From: Prevotella sp. UBA2756
GTDB taxonomy: Bacteria; Bacteroidota; Bacteroidia; Bacteroidales; Bacteroidaceae
Length of the DNA stretch: 63,681 nt
Direction of reading: 5' to 3'
NCBI GenBank assembly: GCA_002353205.1
Contig: DEJE01000014.1
Span: 1-63,681, forward strand
The position numbers were made by a program, and so were the translations under genes. Each line of letters starts with the position of its first letter. The stretch's first letter is position 1. Below, piece by piece: positions 33,327 to 41,300 of the stretch. The notes beneath the pieces are model-generated. The model saw only the letters and a list, made by a program, of their open reading frames with translations. It did not search any database and was not told the DNA's origin.

Positions 33327-34772
33327 ATGTTAATAGGAAGGGAAAAGGAGAGACAGATACTTCAGAACGCTCTCAATGATGAATACTCACAGTTCATAGC
33401 GGTCTATGGGCGCCGTCGTGTCGGCAAGACTTTCCTGATAAGGGAGTCTTACGATTATCGGTTTTCGTTTCAGTTCACCGGTGCCGCCAAGATGACTGCC
33501 CGGAAACAATTGGCGCGCTTCCGCATGGCCCTGAAAGAGCAGGGCCTGACAGACATCCCCCCTGTCTTCACAAATTGGACTGTCGCTTTTTCTGAACTGA
33601 AACGGTTGATTTCCCTACAGCCAGAAGGCAAGAAGGTCATCTTTTTTGACGAGTTGCCTTGGATGGATGCTCCCCGTTCGGGATTCCTTTCCGAGCTTGA
33701 GTCCTTCTGGAACGGGTGGGCATCGGCACGAAAGGATATCGTCTTTGTTGTGTGTGGCAGCGCTACGTCATGGATGGTGAGGAGGATTATCAAGAACAAA
33801 GGGGGACTGCACAATCGGCTCACCCATCGGATTGCCTTGAAGCCTTTCTCGCTTCGCCAGTGCGAAGAGCTGATGAAGTGGCGAGGAATCGAGATGACAC
33901 GCAAGCAAATCCTGAACGGGTATATGATATTCGGCGGTGTGCCCTATTATTGGACGCTGCTACAGAAGGGTGCCAGTCTCTCGCAAGAGATAGACCGTCT
34001 TATCTTCTCTAAGGACGGCGACATGTACGATGAGTTTAGCATGCTCTATGCTTCGCTTTTCAAAAAGCCAGAACCCTACATCAAGATTGTTGGTCTTTTG
34101 GCTGAAAAGAAAGAGGGAATGAGCCGACAAGAGCTGATAGCGAAAGGAGGCTTGGAGGACAACGGCGGACTGACAGATGTGCTGAGCGACCTTGAATGGT
34201 GCGGCTTCATCAGAGGCTATTCTGTGATAGGCAAACAGGTGAAGGATGAGGTCTTTCAGCTTGTCGACCACTATTCGCTCTTCTATTATGAATATATCAG
34301 TGGTCAGCGTCATGGCAAGAACTTCTGGCAGGCTACGGAGGGGACACCACGATACTACAACTGGTGTGGACGTGCTTTTGAACGTGTCTGCCTGTGGCAT
34401 GTGGAACAGATCAAGCAGAAACTTGGTATCAGTGGGATACTGACCGAGGAGTACGCATGGCGTTTTGTTGCTAAGAAAATGCAGGATAGACAGACAAAGG
34501 CCGGAATGAAGAAGGAGGGTACCCAAGTTGACTTGCTGATCGATCGCAGCGACGGCATCATCGATCTTTGTGAGATGAAATATCATGAGGGGAGGTATTC
34601 AATCTCTGAATCGTATCTGGACGAGATGAACCACCGGAAGGACATTTTTAAGGAGACCACCAAGACAAAAAAATCTGTGCATATCATTATGGTGACTACC
34701 GATGGTCTTGTGCAAAATGCTTATTCGAAGGAAATACAAAATGAGGTGTGCCTGAACGACTTGTTCTGTTAG
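33327..34772 (+). CDS. AAA-type ATPase with C-terminal DUF234 PD-(D/E)XK-like domain
   Basis: A 481-residue soluble protein of the 'archaeal-type' ATPase family. Walker A: YGRRRVGKTFL (GKT at 33-35). Walker B: KKVIFFDELPW (D108, E109). A sensor-like stretch reads FVVCGSATSWMV, followed by winged-helix-like FSLRQCEELMKWRG and GLEDNGGLTDVLSDLEWCGFI. The C-terminus has a nuclease-fold pattern: D402 in TQVDLLIDR, then E416-x-K418 in LCEMKYH. Family members are widespread, often multicopy, and of uncertain role (DNA-linked or defence roles have been suggested). The start is supported by the -7 box 19 bases upstream. It stands alone between the two inverted hairpins. Confidence 0.92.
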   Translation: MLIGREKERQILQNALNDEYSQFIAVYGRRRVGKTFLIRESYDYRFSFQFTGAAKMTARKQLARFRMALKEQGLTDIPPVFTNWTVAFSELKRLISLQPEGKKVIFFDELPWMDAPRSGFLSELESFWNGWASARKDIVFVVCGSATSWMVRRIIKNKGGLHNRLTHRIALKPFSLRQCEELMKWRGIEMTRKQILNGYMIFGGVPYYWTLLQKGASLSQEIDRLIFSKDGDMYDEFSMLYASLFKKPEPYIKIVGLLAEKKEGMSRQELIAKGGLEDNGGLTDVLSDLEWCGFIRGYSVIGKQVKDEVFQLVDHYSLFYYEYISGQRHGKNFWQATEGTPRYYNWCGRAFERVCLWHVEQIKQKLGISGILTEEYAWRFVAKKMQDRQTKAGMKKEGTQVDLLIDRSDGIIDLCEMKYHEGRYSISESYLDEMNHRKDIFKETTKTKKSVHIIMVTTDGLVQNAYSKEIQNEVCLNDLFC

Positions 34773-34782
34773 CCGGAAGCCG

Positions 34783-34851
34783 AAAAATGTGCTCAAACCA
34801 GCGGAATCTCGAAAAAAAAGACAGATTCCGCTGGTTTGAGCACATTTTTTT
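34783..34851 (-). repeat. Right hairpin / inverted repeat of the ATPase cassette
   Basis: Arms 34783-34809 and 34823-34851 with an A-rich 13-base loop. It is nearly the reverse complement of the left hairpin. Read rightward it ends in TTTTTTT, 10 bases after the ATPase stop, so it probably also terminates the transcript, and from the other strand the S8 protease transcript. Confidence 0.9.
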
Positions 34852-34886
34852 GTTTTGTACGGAACAACTGAACCTTAGAAACGGTA

Positions 34887-37049
34887 TTATCTCACCACCA
34901 CCTTTTTGCCATCGATGATGTAGAGGCCGCGGGTGGGAGTGCCGAGGACCTGTCGCCCGTCGAGCATGAAGACACGGGGTGAGGCGTGATGGTCGTCGTC
35001 GGCCACCTCGCGGATTCCCGTCGCTATGCGCTCGAGCACCAACTCCATGCCCCGCTTGGCATCGACCTTGCCATATCCGAAGCGCTCTGCGGAGGCTTCG
35101 ACGAACTCATCCGTGCGGCACGACTGCGCGAAGATGTCTTTGATTTGCGCCACGGTGAGCGTAGGATCGGCCTGGAGCCACAAGGCCACGGTGCCCGCCA
35201 CGGCTGGTGCTGACTGCGAGGTGCCGTTGCAAGAGTGGTAGTGATACCCGTTCCACATCATCTCCTCGCGAGGACTCACGGGCATAGCGGCTGCCGGGTG
35301 GGAAGGGAAATAGTAGGGGGCGTCGTCATCGTTGTCATCATCGTCGTCGACATCACCCTCGTCGTCGCCCGCGGATTGCGCCAGCTCAACATAATAATGG
35401 CTGATCGCCGATACGACATTGACGCCCGGGGCGCTCAGCGTGGGGCACTGCACTCCATTGATACCCACACCGAAGCTGCTGAACTCGGTGATGTCGCCCA
35501 CTGTGTCTTCCTTATCCTGCTTGGGCGCTTCAAATAACGACCTTTCGGTGTCGTTGGCGCAGTAGGCCCCCACGCTGACAACATCGGGAGCGGTGGCCCA
35601 GTCGCTCATGGTCATCAGCGACTTGCTACTGTCGGAGTAACCCTCCCTGTCTCTCGAGTCCAACCGGGTGCCGTAGAGGTAAAGTTCCGTGCCCTGGCGG
35701 CTCTGCACGCTCACCTCGAAATAAGTAGAATGAAACGAGATGTATTCACCGAGGAAATAACACGTCAGGTAGGAGCCGTCTTCCCCTTTCGTCACACCGA
35801 GCTTCATCTCGCCGTCGAACCCTTGGGCGAGCGTCTCATCATCCTGGCTGCTGATGCTGAGCATTTGGTTGTCGTCGGCATTGAGGACCGGCGACTGCCA
35901 CAGCGTGGTGTAGGAGCCATTACCATCGTAGTTCTCTTGCACGAGCTTCACCTGCATCGAGAGAGGCACATCGTCGTAGGTGTAGCCTTCCAGCATGGAG
36001 AAATCGCTGCCGATGAAGCCGCGCAGCACGTCGTCGTTGCTCTCGAAAACCTTGTGAAGCGTGATTCTGTGGTCGCCCTCATTGCCTACCGACATCACCA
36101 CGGGCACGCCCTGCTGGCATAGAGCCTCGAAGGCTTCGGTCATGACGCCCTTGCCGTTGTGCGACCCGTTGTTGATGCCCATACTGACACTCACCACCAC
36201 CCTCTGATTCTCTTGCTTTGCCAGATGGCTCACGTATGCCAGTGAATGGAAGAGGCCGGGAATAGATATTGCCTCTTCGAGCGACATGGGGTCGTCATCG
36301 CTTATGTTGGGATAGACGGCGCACAACACAATGTCGGCCTCGGGAGCCACACCGCCGAAGCCCTGTGGCGAGCGCGTTCCGGCAGCGATGGCGGCGGTGT
36401 GCGAGCCATGATACTGATAGGTATTGTCGGTGGTGAGCTGTGCTATTTGCTCGGGGGTGTCGTACACGGCGCCCGGAAGCATCATTCCGTCAATCTCCAC
36501 GCCCTGACCGTCCTCGGCGTATGGCATATAGACAGCCTTGATGCGGCAGTTGCCCTGCTCATCGTAGAACGCGGGATGGCTGAAGTCGAAACCTGTGTCG
36601 AGCACGACGATGGTGACACCTTTGCCGGTATAGGGTTGTTTGCCTACGAAGCCTTGTTGGCCGTCGACCTCCGACGAGTGTATCTCCGTCCTCGTCACGT
36701 CGGTCGTCAGCGAGGGGCGGGGCGAGTGGGAGGCGATGCGGATCACTCCCGGCATTTGCTCCACGGCCTCCAGGGCATCCTGCGGGATGCTCACCGACAG
36801 TTGTTGGCCGAGGCGCGCGTGGAGCGTGACTCCTGCCGCCTTGAGTTGTTCGATGGTGGCATCGGCTGTCGCTTCGTCCAGTTTGACCACCACATCGACG
36901 GCTCTTGCCTTCACTCCCGCGGCTGTCATATTCGACGAAGCTTTGGAGGTCAACATTCGTGCTTGCAATGTCTGTTTTCCTGTATACTGCGCCATCATGG
37001 CAACGCTCATCAACAGGAAAATAAAAACGGTAAAGACTCTATTCTTCAT
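34887..37049 (-). CDS. Secreted subtilisin-like serine protease (S8) with sorting-like tail
   Basis: A 720-residue protein starting at ATG 37049, which gives the signal peptide MKNRVFTVFIFLLMSVAMMA; an upstream in-frame start adds 26 residues lacking this feature. A propeptide-like region (KLDEATADATIEQLKAAGV) precedes the S8 domain. The triad is D151 (VVLDTGFDFSHP), H217 (YHGSHTAAIAAG) and S611 (NGTSQSAPAVAG). A very acidic insert (DDEGDVDDDDDNDDD) lies before the serine. The end, VFMLDGRQVLGTPTRGLYIIDGKKVVVR, resembles a type IX sorting tail. Probably surface-exposed and proteolytic toward host or dietary protein. Confidence 0.93.
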   Translation of the reverse strand: MKNRVFTVFIFLLMSVAMMAQYTGKQTLQARMLTSKASSNMTAAGVKARAVDVVVKLDEATADATIEQLKAAGVTLHARLGQQLSVSIPQDALEAVEQMPGVIRIASHSPRPSLTTDVTRTEIHSSEVDGQQGFVGKQPYTGKGVTIVVLDTGFDFSHPAFYDEQGNCRIKAVYMPYAEDGQGVEIDGMMLPGAVYDTPEQIAQLTTDNTYQYHGSHTAAIAAGTRSPQGFGGVAPEADIVLCAVYPNISDDDPMSLEEAISIPGLFHSLAYVSHLAKQENQRVVVSVSMGINNGSHNGKGVMTEAFEALCQQGVPVVMSVGNEGDHRITLHKVFESNDDVLRGFIGSDFSMLEGYTYDDVPLSMQVKLVQENYDGNGSYTTLWQSPVLNADDNQMLSISSQDDETLAQGFDGEMKLGVTKGEDGSYLTCYFLGEYISFHSTYFEVSVQSRQGTELYLYGTRLDSRDREGYSDSSKSLMTMSDWATAPDVVSVGAYCANDTERSLFEAPKQDKEDTVGDITEFSSFGVGINGVQCPTLSAPGVNVVSAISHYYVELAQSAGDDEGDVDDDDDNDDDAPYYFPSHPAAAMPVSPREEMMWNGYHYHSCNGTSQSAPAVAGTVALWLQADPTLTVAQIKDIFAQSCRTDEFVEASAERFGYGKVDAKRGMELVLERIATGIREVADDDHHASPRVFMLDGRQVLGTPTRGLYIIDGKKVVVR

Positions 37050-37097
37050 GATTATATATAAATATGGTGTTTCCGGAGAGAATCTCACTTGTTGGTG

Positions 37098-37127
37098 CAA
37101 AGATATGAATCTTTTCCGAAAGTTCAA
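37098..37127 (-). promoter_or_regulatory. Promoter of the S8 protease gene
   Basis: Minus strand: TTG (37127-37125), 19 bases, TATCTTTG (37105-37098), about 50 bases before the start. Its position also supports the start at 37049. Confidence 0.85.
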
Positions 37128-37173
37128 AACCTTTTCCGCTTTTTTTGAGCGTTTTCAAAGACTGAAGATCTTT

Positions 37174-37217
37174 GCGTTATTCCGTTATTCCGTTATTCCG
37201 GCATTCCGTTATTGCGC
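37174..37217. repeat. Octamer array (ATTCCGTT type)
   Basis: GCGTTATTCCGTTATTCCGT and continuing units up to GCATTCCGTTATTGCGC. A short tandem array in the spacer between the S8 protease promoter and rpsL. Confidence 0.82.
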
Positions 37218-37343
37218 TTTTCCCCTGCAGGATGTCAGTGTTTTGACCGTTTAAAAATGTTAATGGAATTTATATATTCATAAATTCTGGTAGATGTCTC
37301 TCATTTGTATTCTATATAATTAGGTGGTTTCACGGAAAGTTCG

Positions 37344-37351
37344 TACCTTTG
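37344..37351 (+). promoter_or_regulatory. -7 element for the rpsL (str) operon
   Basis: TACCTTTG, 85 bases before rpsL. No TTG at the usual distance is seen. Confidence 0.65.
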
Positions 37352-37435
37352 CAGCCCGAAATAGTCCGCAGGGATTATAGTGCACTTATTTGAACATATA
37401 AATACAATAATATATAATTAAAAAAATCAATTACA

Positions 37436-37816
37436 ATGCCTACTATTTCACAGTTAGTAAGAAAAGGCAGAAAGGTGCTTGAAGACAAGAGCAAGTCGCC
37501 CGCTCTGGACTCATGTCCGCAGCGTCGTGGCGTGTGTGTCCGTGTGTACACCACGACCCCGAAGAAGCCTAACTCGGCAATGCGCAAGGTTGCCCGTGTT
37601 CGTTTGACAAACCAGAAGGAAGTGAACTCCTACATTCCCGGTGAGGGTCACAACCTTCAGGAGCACTCCATCGTATTGGTGCGTGGCGGTCGTGTGAAGG
37701 ACCTGCCCGGTGTGCGCTATCACATTGTTCGCGGTACGCTCGATACCGCCGGTGTGGCCAACCGCACTCAGCGCCGCTCGAAGTACGGTGCCAAGCGTCC
37801 GAAGCAGAAGAAGTAA
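37436..37816 (+). CDS. rpsL: 30S ribosomal protein S12
   Basis: A 126-residue decoding-centre protein. The conserved loops are intact: TTPKKPNSAMRKVARVRL with K43/K44, and RGGRVKDLPGVRYH with K88 and D89. These are wild-type at the positions where streptomycin-resistance changes arise. It is the first gene of the str cluster, with its own -7 box, and is followed by a terminator-like hairpin before rpsG. Confidence 0.99.
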   Translation: MPTISQLVRKGRKVLEDKSKSPALDSCPQRRGVCVRVYTTTPKKPNSAMRKVARVRLTNQKEVNSYIPGEGHNLQEHSIVLVRGGRVKDLPGVRYHIVRGTLDTAGVANRTQRRSKYGAKRPKQKK

Positions 37817-37830
37817 GCTGCGGCGCGAGG

Positions 37831-37925
37831 GTCAAAGGGTTCGTGAGTTTTGAGAGTTGGCTCGGAGATGAGTAAAACTTGAAACGAAAAAGCTTTGGAA
37901 CCAAGGAACCCTTCGACTTTTTTTT
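37831..37925 (+). terminator. Possible attenuator/terminator between rpsL and rpsG
   Basis: GTCAAAGGGTTC (37831-37842) can pair with GAACCCTTCGAC (37906-37917, one wobble), followed by eight Ts. The ~63-base loop is long, so the structure may be partial. It lies inside the operon, with about 120 bases left before rpsG and no clear promoter. Confidence 0.5.
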
Positions 37926-38048
37926 CTACGAAAAAGAATTTAACCGTTTTGCTGGAGAATTGTTAGATAAGGTTGAGTAAACACCCGGGAGCGGGAGTTG
38001 AAGAACGGAAAGAAACAGCCCCACGCAGAATAAATTTCTAAGTCAAAA

Positions 38049-38525
38049 ATGAGAAAAGCAAAACCAAAGAAGCGCGTGATCCTGCCGGATCCCGTGTTCA
38101 ACGACCAGAAGGTCTCGAAGTTTGTGAACCACCTGATGTACGACGGTAAGAAGAACACGTCGTACGAAATCTTCTACAAGTCGCTTGACATCGTGAAAGA
38201 GAAGATGTCGAAGGAAGAGAAGCCCGCCCTGGAGATCTGGAAGCAGGCTCTCGACAACATCACCCCGCAGGTGGAGGTGAAGAGCCGCCGTATCGGTGGT
38301 GCCACTTTCCAGGTGCCTACGGAGATCCGTCCCGACCGCAAGGAGAGCATTTCGATGAAGAACATGATTGCCTTCGCCCGCAAGCGTGGCGGCAAGTCGA
38401 TGGCCGAGCGCCTGGCTGCCGAGATCATGGATGCCTACAACAACCAGGGTGGTGCCTTCAAGCGTAAGGAGGATATGCACCGCATGGCCGAGGCTAACCG
38501 TGCTTTCGCACACTTCAGATTCTAA
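38049..38525 (+). CDS. rpsG: 30S ribosomal protein S7
   Basis: A 158-residue helical protein that nucleates assembly of the 30S head on 16S rRNA. Family blocks are present: MRKAKPKKRVILPDPVFND, the tRNA-contact hairpin VEVKSRRIGGATFQVPTEIRP and the C-terminal KREDMHRMAEANRAFAHFR-like segment. It stands between rpsL and fusA as in the classical str operon, though 232 bases from rpsL, an unusually wide gap. Confidence 0.99.
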   Translation: MRKAKPKKRVILPDPVFNDQKVSKFVNHLMYDGKKNTSYEIFYKSLDIVKEKMSKEEKPALEIWKQALDNITPQVEVKSRRIGGATFQVPTEIRPDRKESISMKNMIAFARKRGGKSMAERLAAEIMDAYNNQGGAFKRKEDMHRMAEANRAFAHFRF

Positions 38526-38572
38526 TGGATAGAGGTAAAAAGATTTAGGGTAATAAGACGAGAATTATTTAA

Positions 38573-40699
38573 ATGGCAAAGCAAGATTTACATTTGACCC
38601 GCAATATCGGTATCATGGCTCACATCGACGCCGGTAAGACAACAACTTCTGAGCGCATCCTGTACTACACGGGAAAGACTCACAAGCTGGGCGAGGTTCA
38701 TGACGGTGCCGCTACGATGGACTGGATGGCACAGGAGCAGGAGCGTGGTATCACCATCACTTCGGCTGCAACCACCTGCTACTGGCGGTATAACGATAAG
38801 CAGTATAAGATTAACCTGATTGACACTCCGGGACACGTCGACTTCACCGCTGAGGTGGAGCGCTCGCTGCGTGTGCTCGACGGTGCCGTGGCTACCTACT
38901 GTGCTGTGGGTGGCGTGCAGCCGCAGAGTGAGACGGTGTGGCGTCAGGCCGACAAGTACAACGTGCCGCGCCTGGGCTACGTGAACAAGATGGACCGTTC
39001 GGGTGCCAACTACTACGACGTGCTGCAGCAGATGAAGGACGTGCTGGGTGCCAACCCCGTGTCGCTGGTCATCCCTATCGGTCAGGAAGAGACCTTCAAG
39101 GGCGTGGTCGACCTGCTGAAGATGAAAGCCATCATCTGGCACGATGAGACTCAGGGTGCTGAGTTCGAGATTGACGAGATTCCTGCCGACCTCAAGGACG
39201 AGGCTCAGGAGTGGCGTGACAAGCTCGTAGAGGCCGCCGCTGAGTTCGACGAGGCCCTGATGGAGAAGTTCTTTGACGATCCTGAGAGCATCACCGAGGA
39301 GGAGTTGATTGCTGCTATCCGCAAGGGTACCATCGAGATGAAGTGCACCCCGATGCTCTGCGGTTCTTCGTTCAAGAACAAGGGCGTGCAGACGCTCCTC
39401 GACTACGTGTGCGCTTTCCTGCCCTCTCCGCTCGACACTCCCAACATCGTGGGCGAGAACCCCAACACGGGCGAGGAAGAGGACCGCAAACCGAGCGAGG
39501 ACGAGCCGACATCGGCCCTGGCCTTCAAGATCGCTACCGACCCCTACGTGGGACGTCTGGTGTTCTTCCGTGTCTATTCGGGTAAGGTGGAGGCCGGTTC
39601 TTACGTGTTCAACACCCGTTCGGGCAAGAAGGAGCGCGTGAGCCGTCTGTTCCAGATGAACTCGAACAAGCAGCAGCCGATGGAGTGCATCGAAGCCGGT
39701 GACATCGGTGCAGGTGTGGGCTTCAAGGATATCCGCACGGGCGACACGCTCTGCGACGAGGGACATCCCATCGTGCTGGAGAGCATCTCGTTCCCCGACA
39801 CTGTGATCTCAATCGCTGTGGAGCCGAAGAGCCAGGCCGACATCGCCAAGCTGGACAACGGACTGGCCAAGCTGGCTGAGGAGGATCCCACATTCACCGT
39901 ACATACCGACGAGCAGAGCGGACAGACCGTCATCTCGGGTATGGGTGAGCTGCACCTCGACATCATCATCGACCGTCTGAAGCGTGAGTTCAAGGTGGAG
40001 TGCAACCAGGGTAAGCCCCAGGTGAACTACAAGGAGGCCATCACGAAGACCGTCAACCTGCGCGAGGTGTACAAGAAGCAGTCGGGTGGTCGCGGTAAGT
40101 TTGCCGACATCATCGTGAACGTGGGTCCTGTCGACGACGACTGGAACATCAAGGAGAACGGCGGACTGCAGTTCGTCAACGAGGTGAAGGGCGGTAACAT
40201 CCCCAAGGAGTTCATCCCCGCCATTCAGAAGGGCTTCGAGGACGCCATGAAGAACGGTGTGCTCGGCGGCTATCCCCTCGACTCGCTCAAGGTGACCGTC
40301 ATCGACGGTTCGTTCCACCCCGTGGACTCCGACCAGCTGTCGTTTGAACTGGCTGCCCGCAATGCCTATAAGAACGCGTGCGTGAAGGCCGGCCCCGTGC
40401 TCATGGAGCCTGTGATGAAGCTGGAGGTTGTCACTCCCGAAGAGAACATGGGCGACGTGATCGGCGACCTGAACAAGCGTCGCGGTCAGGTGGAAGGTAT
40501 GGAAGAAGGCCGCAGCGGCGGACGCATCATCAAGGCTATGGTTCCCCTGGCTGAGATGTTCGGCTACGTGACGGCTCTGCGTACCATCACCTCCGGTCGT
40601 GCCACCAGCTCGATGGAATATGACCACCACTCGCCCGTGTCGAGCTCGATCGCCAAGGCTGTGCTCGAGGAAGTCAAGGGCCGCGTGGACTTGGTTTAG
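38573..40699 (+). CDS. fusA: Elongation factor G
   Basis: A 708-residue translational GTPase that drives translocation and, with RRF, ribosome recycling. G1 is AHIDAGKTT near residues 16-24, G3 DTPGHVDF, G4 NKMDRSGA. Domains II-V follow (GRLVFFRVYSGKVEAGSYV; GMGELHLDIIIDRLKREF; the tip EEGRSGGRIIKAMVPLAEMFGY). Full length, 47 bases after rpsG. It is followed by a heptamer array rather than directly by rpsJ. Confidence 0.99.
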   Translation: MAKQDLHLTRNIGIMAHIDAGKTTTSERILYYTGKTHKLGEVHDGAATMDWMAQEQERGITITSAATTCYWRYNDKQYKINLIDTPGHVDFTAEVERSLRVLDGAVATYCAVGGVQPQSETVWRQADKYNVPRLGYVNKMDRSGANYYDVLQQMKDVLGANPVSLVIPIGQEETFKGVVDLLKMKAIIWHDETQGAEFEIDEIPADLKDEAQEWRDKLVEAAAEFDEALMEKFFDDPESITEEELIAAIRKGTIEMKCTPMLCGSSFKNKGVQTLLDYVCAFLPSPLDTPNIVGENPNTGEEEDRKPSEDEPTSALAFKIATDPYVGRLVFFRVYSGKVEAGSYVFNTRSGKKERVSRLFQMNSNKQQPMECIEAGDIGAGVGFKDIRTGDTLCDEGHPIVLESISFPDTVISIAVEPKSQADIAKLDNGLAKLAEEDPTFTVHTDEQSGQTVISGMGELHLDIIIDRLKREFKVECNQGKPQVNYKEAITKTVNLREVYKKQSGGRGKFADIIVNVGPVDDDWNIKENGGLQFVNEVKGGNIPKEFIPAIQKGFEDAMKNGVLGGYPLDSLKVTVIDGSFHPVDSDQLSFELAARNAYKNACVKAGPVLMEPVMKLEVVTPEENMGDVIGDLNKRRGQVEGMEEGRSGGRIIKAMVPLAEMFGYVTALRTITSGRATSSMEYDHHSPVSSSIAKAVLEEVKGRVDLV

Positions 40700-40740
40700 T
40701 TAAGAGTTAAGAATTAAGAGTTAAGAGTGAAGAGTTAAGA
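40699..40740. repeat. Heptamer array (GTTAAGA type) between fusA and rpsJ
   Basis: TTAAGAGTTAAGAATTAAGA and further GTTAAGA/GTGAAGA units begin at the fusA stop codon. The unit is the same as after trpS (4328-4433). Confidence 0.85.
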
Positions 40741-40779
40741 AATCATTCTTTATCTTCGCTTCTCAACAGGAACGTTTCG

Positions 40780-40815
40780 GAGGGTCGCTGAGCAAATGAC
40801 TCTTTAGCGATTCTC
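40780..40815 (+). promoter_or_regulatory. Leader hairpin before rpsJ
   Basis: GAGGGTCGCT pairs with AGCGATTCTC (two G-U pairs), loop 16 bases, about 40 bases before the rpsJ start. It could be a processing site or autoregulatory leader; evidence is limited to the fold. Confidence 0.3.
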
Positions 40816-40854
40816 TCATACATATTCACTAACAGTTTAATATCAAAAAAAGAA

Positions 40855-41160
40855 ATGAGTCAGAAAATCAGAATCAAGCTGAAGAGCTACGACCACAAAT
40901 TGGTCGACAAGTCAGCAGAGAAGATTGTGAAGGCCGTGAAGGCTACCGACGCTATCGTCAGCGGTCCCATCCCCCTTCCCACACACAAGCGTATCTACAC
41001 CGTCAACCGTTCGACCTTCGTCAACAAGAAGGCTCGCGAGCAGTTCCAGCTGTCGGACTACAAGCGTCTGATCGATATCTACAGCTCTACTGCCAAGACC
41101 GTGGATGCCCTGATGAAGCTTGAGCTTCCCAGCGGCGTTGAGGTTGAGATCAAGGTCTGA
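40855..41160 (+). CDS. rpsJ: 30S ribosomal protein S10
   Basis: A 101-residue head protein of the 30S subunit that is also a partner of NusB in antitermination. It matches the family from KIRIKLKSYDHKLVDKSAEKI to IDIYSSTAKTVDALMKLELPSGVEVEIKV, including the PLPTHKRIYTVNRSTFVNKKAREQF loop. Normally it is followed directly by rplC; here a strong terminator and a 10.7-kb interruption come next. Confidence 0.99.
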   Translation: MSQKIRIKLKSYDHKLVDKSAEKIVKAVKATDAIVSGPIPLPTHKRIYTVNRSTFVNKKAREQFQLSDYKRLIDIYSSTAKTVDALMKLELPSGVEVEIKV

Positions 41161-41182
41161 TCGGCGGCCTGATGATAGAAAG

Positions 41183-41228
41183 AAAGCGGAGCATTGTCCT
41201 TCACTGGGCGATGCTCCGCTTTTTTTTT
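41183..41228 (+). terminator. Terminator after rpsJ
   Basis: AGCGGAGCAT (41185-41194) pairs with ATGCTCCGCT (41211-41220), then eight Ts. It closes the rpsL-rpsG-fusA-rpsJ unit 25 bases after its last stop, confirming that rplC is not co-transcribed. Confidence 0.92.
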
Positions 41229-41300
41229 GTGTCTGCGCAAGCCCTTCACGGGGCAATGCGATGCTTCTCTTTGGTGTGTTCGGCAGAAACGCTGTTCTTG

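Larger units (their letters stand above)
33232..34851 (+). mobile_element. Candidate single-gene cassette bounded by inverted ~67-bp hairpins
   Basis: The ATPase gene is flanked by two hairpins (33232-33298 and 34783-34851). Each contains the 21-base arm around CTCAAACCAGCGGAATCT and its complement. The left loop is T-rich (GCTTTTTTTTTCG) and the right loop A-rich (CGAAAAAAAAGAC), so as whole units they are inverted copies, with only a few differences. That is the geometry of terminal inverted repeats. No transposase and no clear target duplication are seen, so mobility is inference. Confidence 0.45.

Noticed and set aside
33232..34851. Insertion sequence
   Set aside because: No transposase or DDE/HUH/serine-recombinase motif was found in the enclosed gene and no target duplication is evident, so I call it only a candidate cassette.
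38588..39766. 392-codon frame on the minus strand
   Set aside because: Antisense shadow of fusA; low-complexity Leu/Val/His composition and no start signals.
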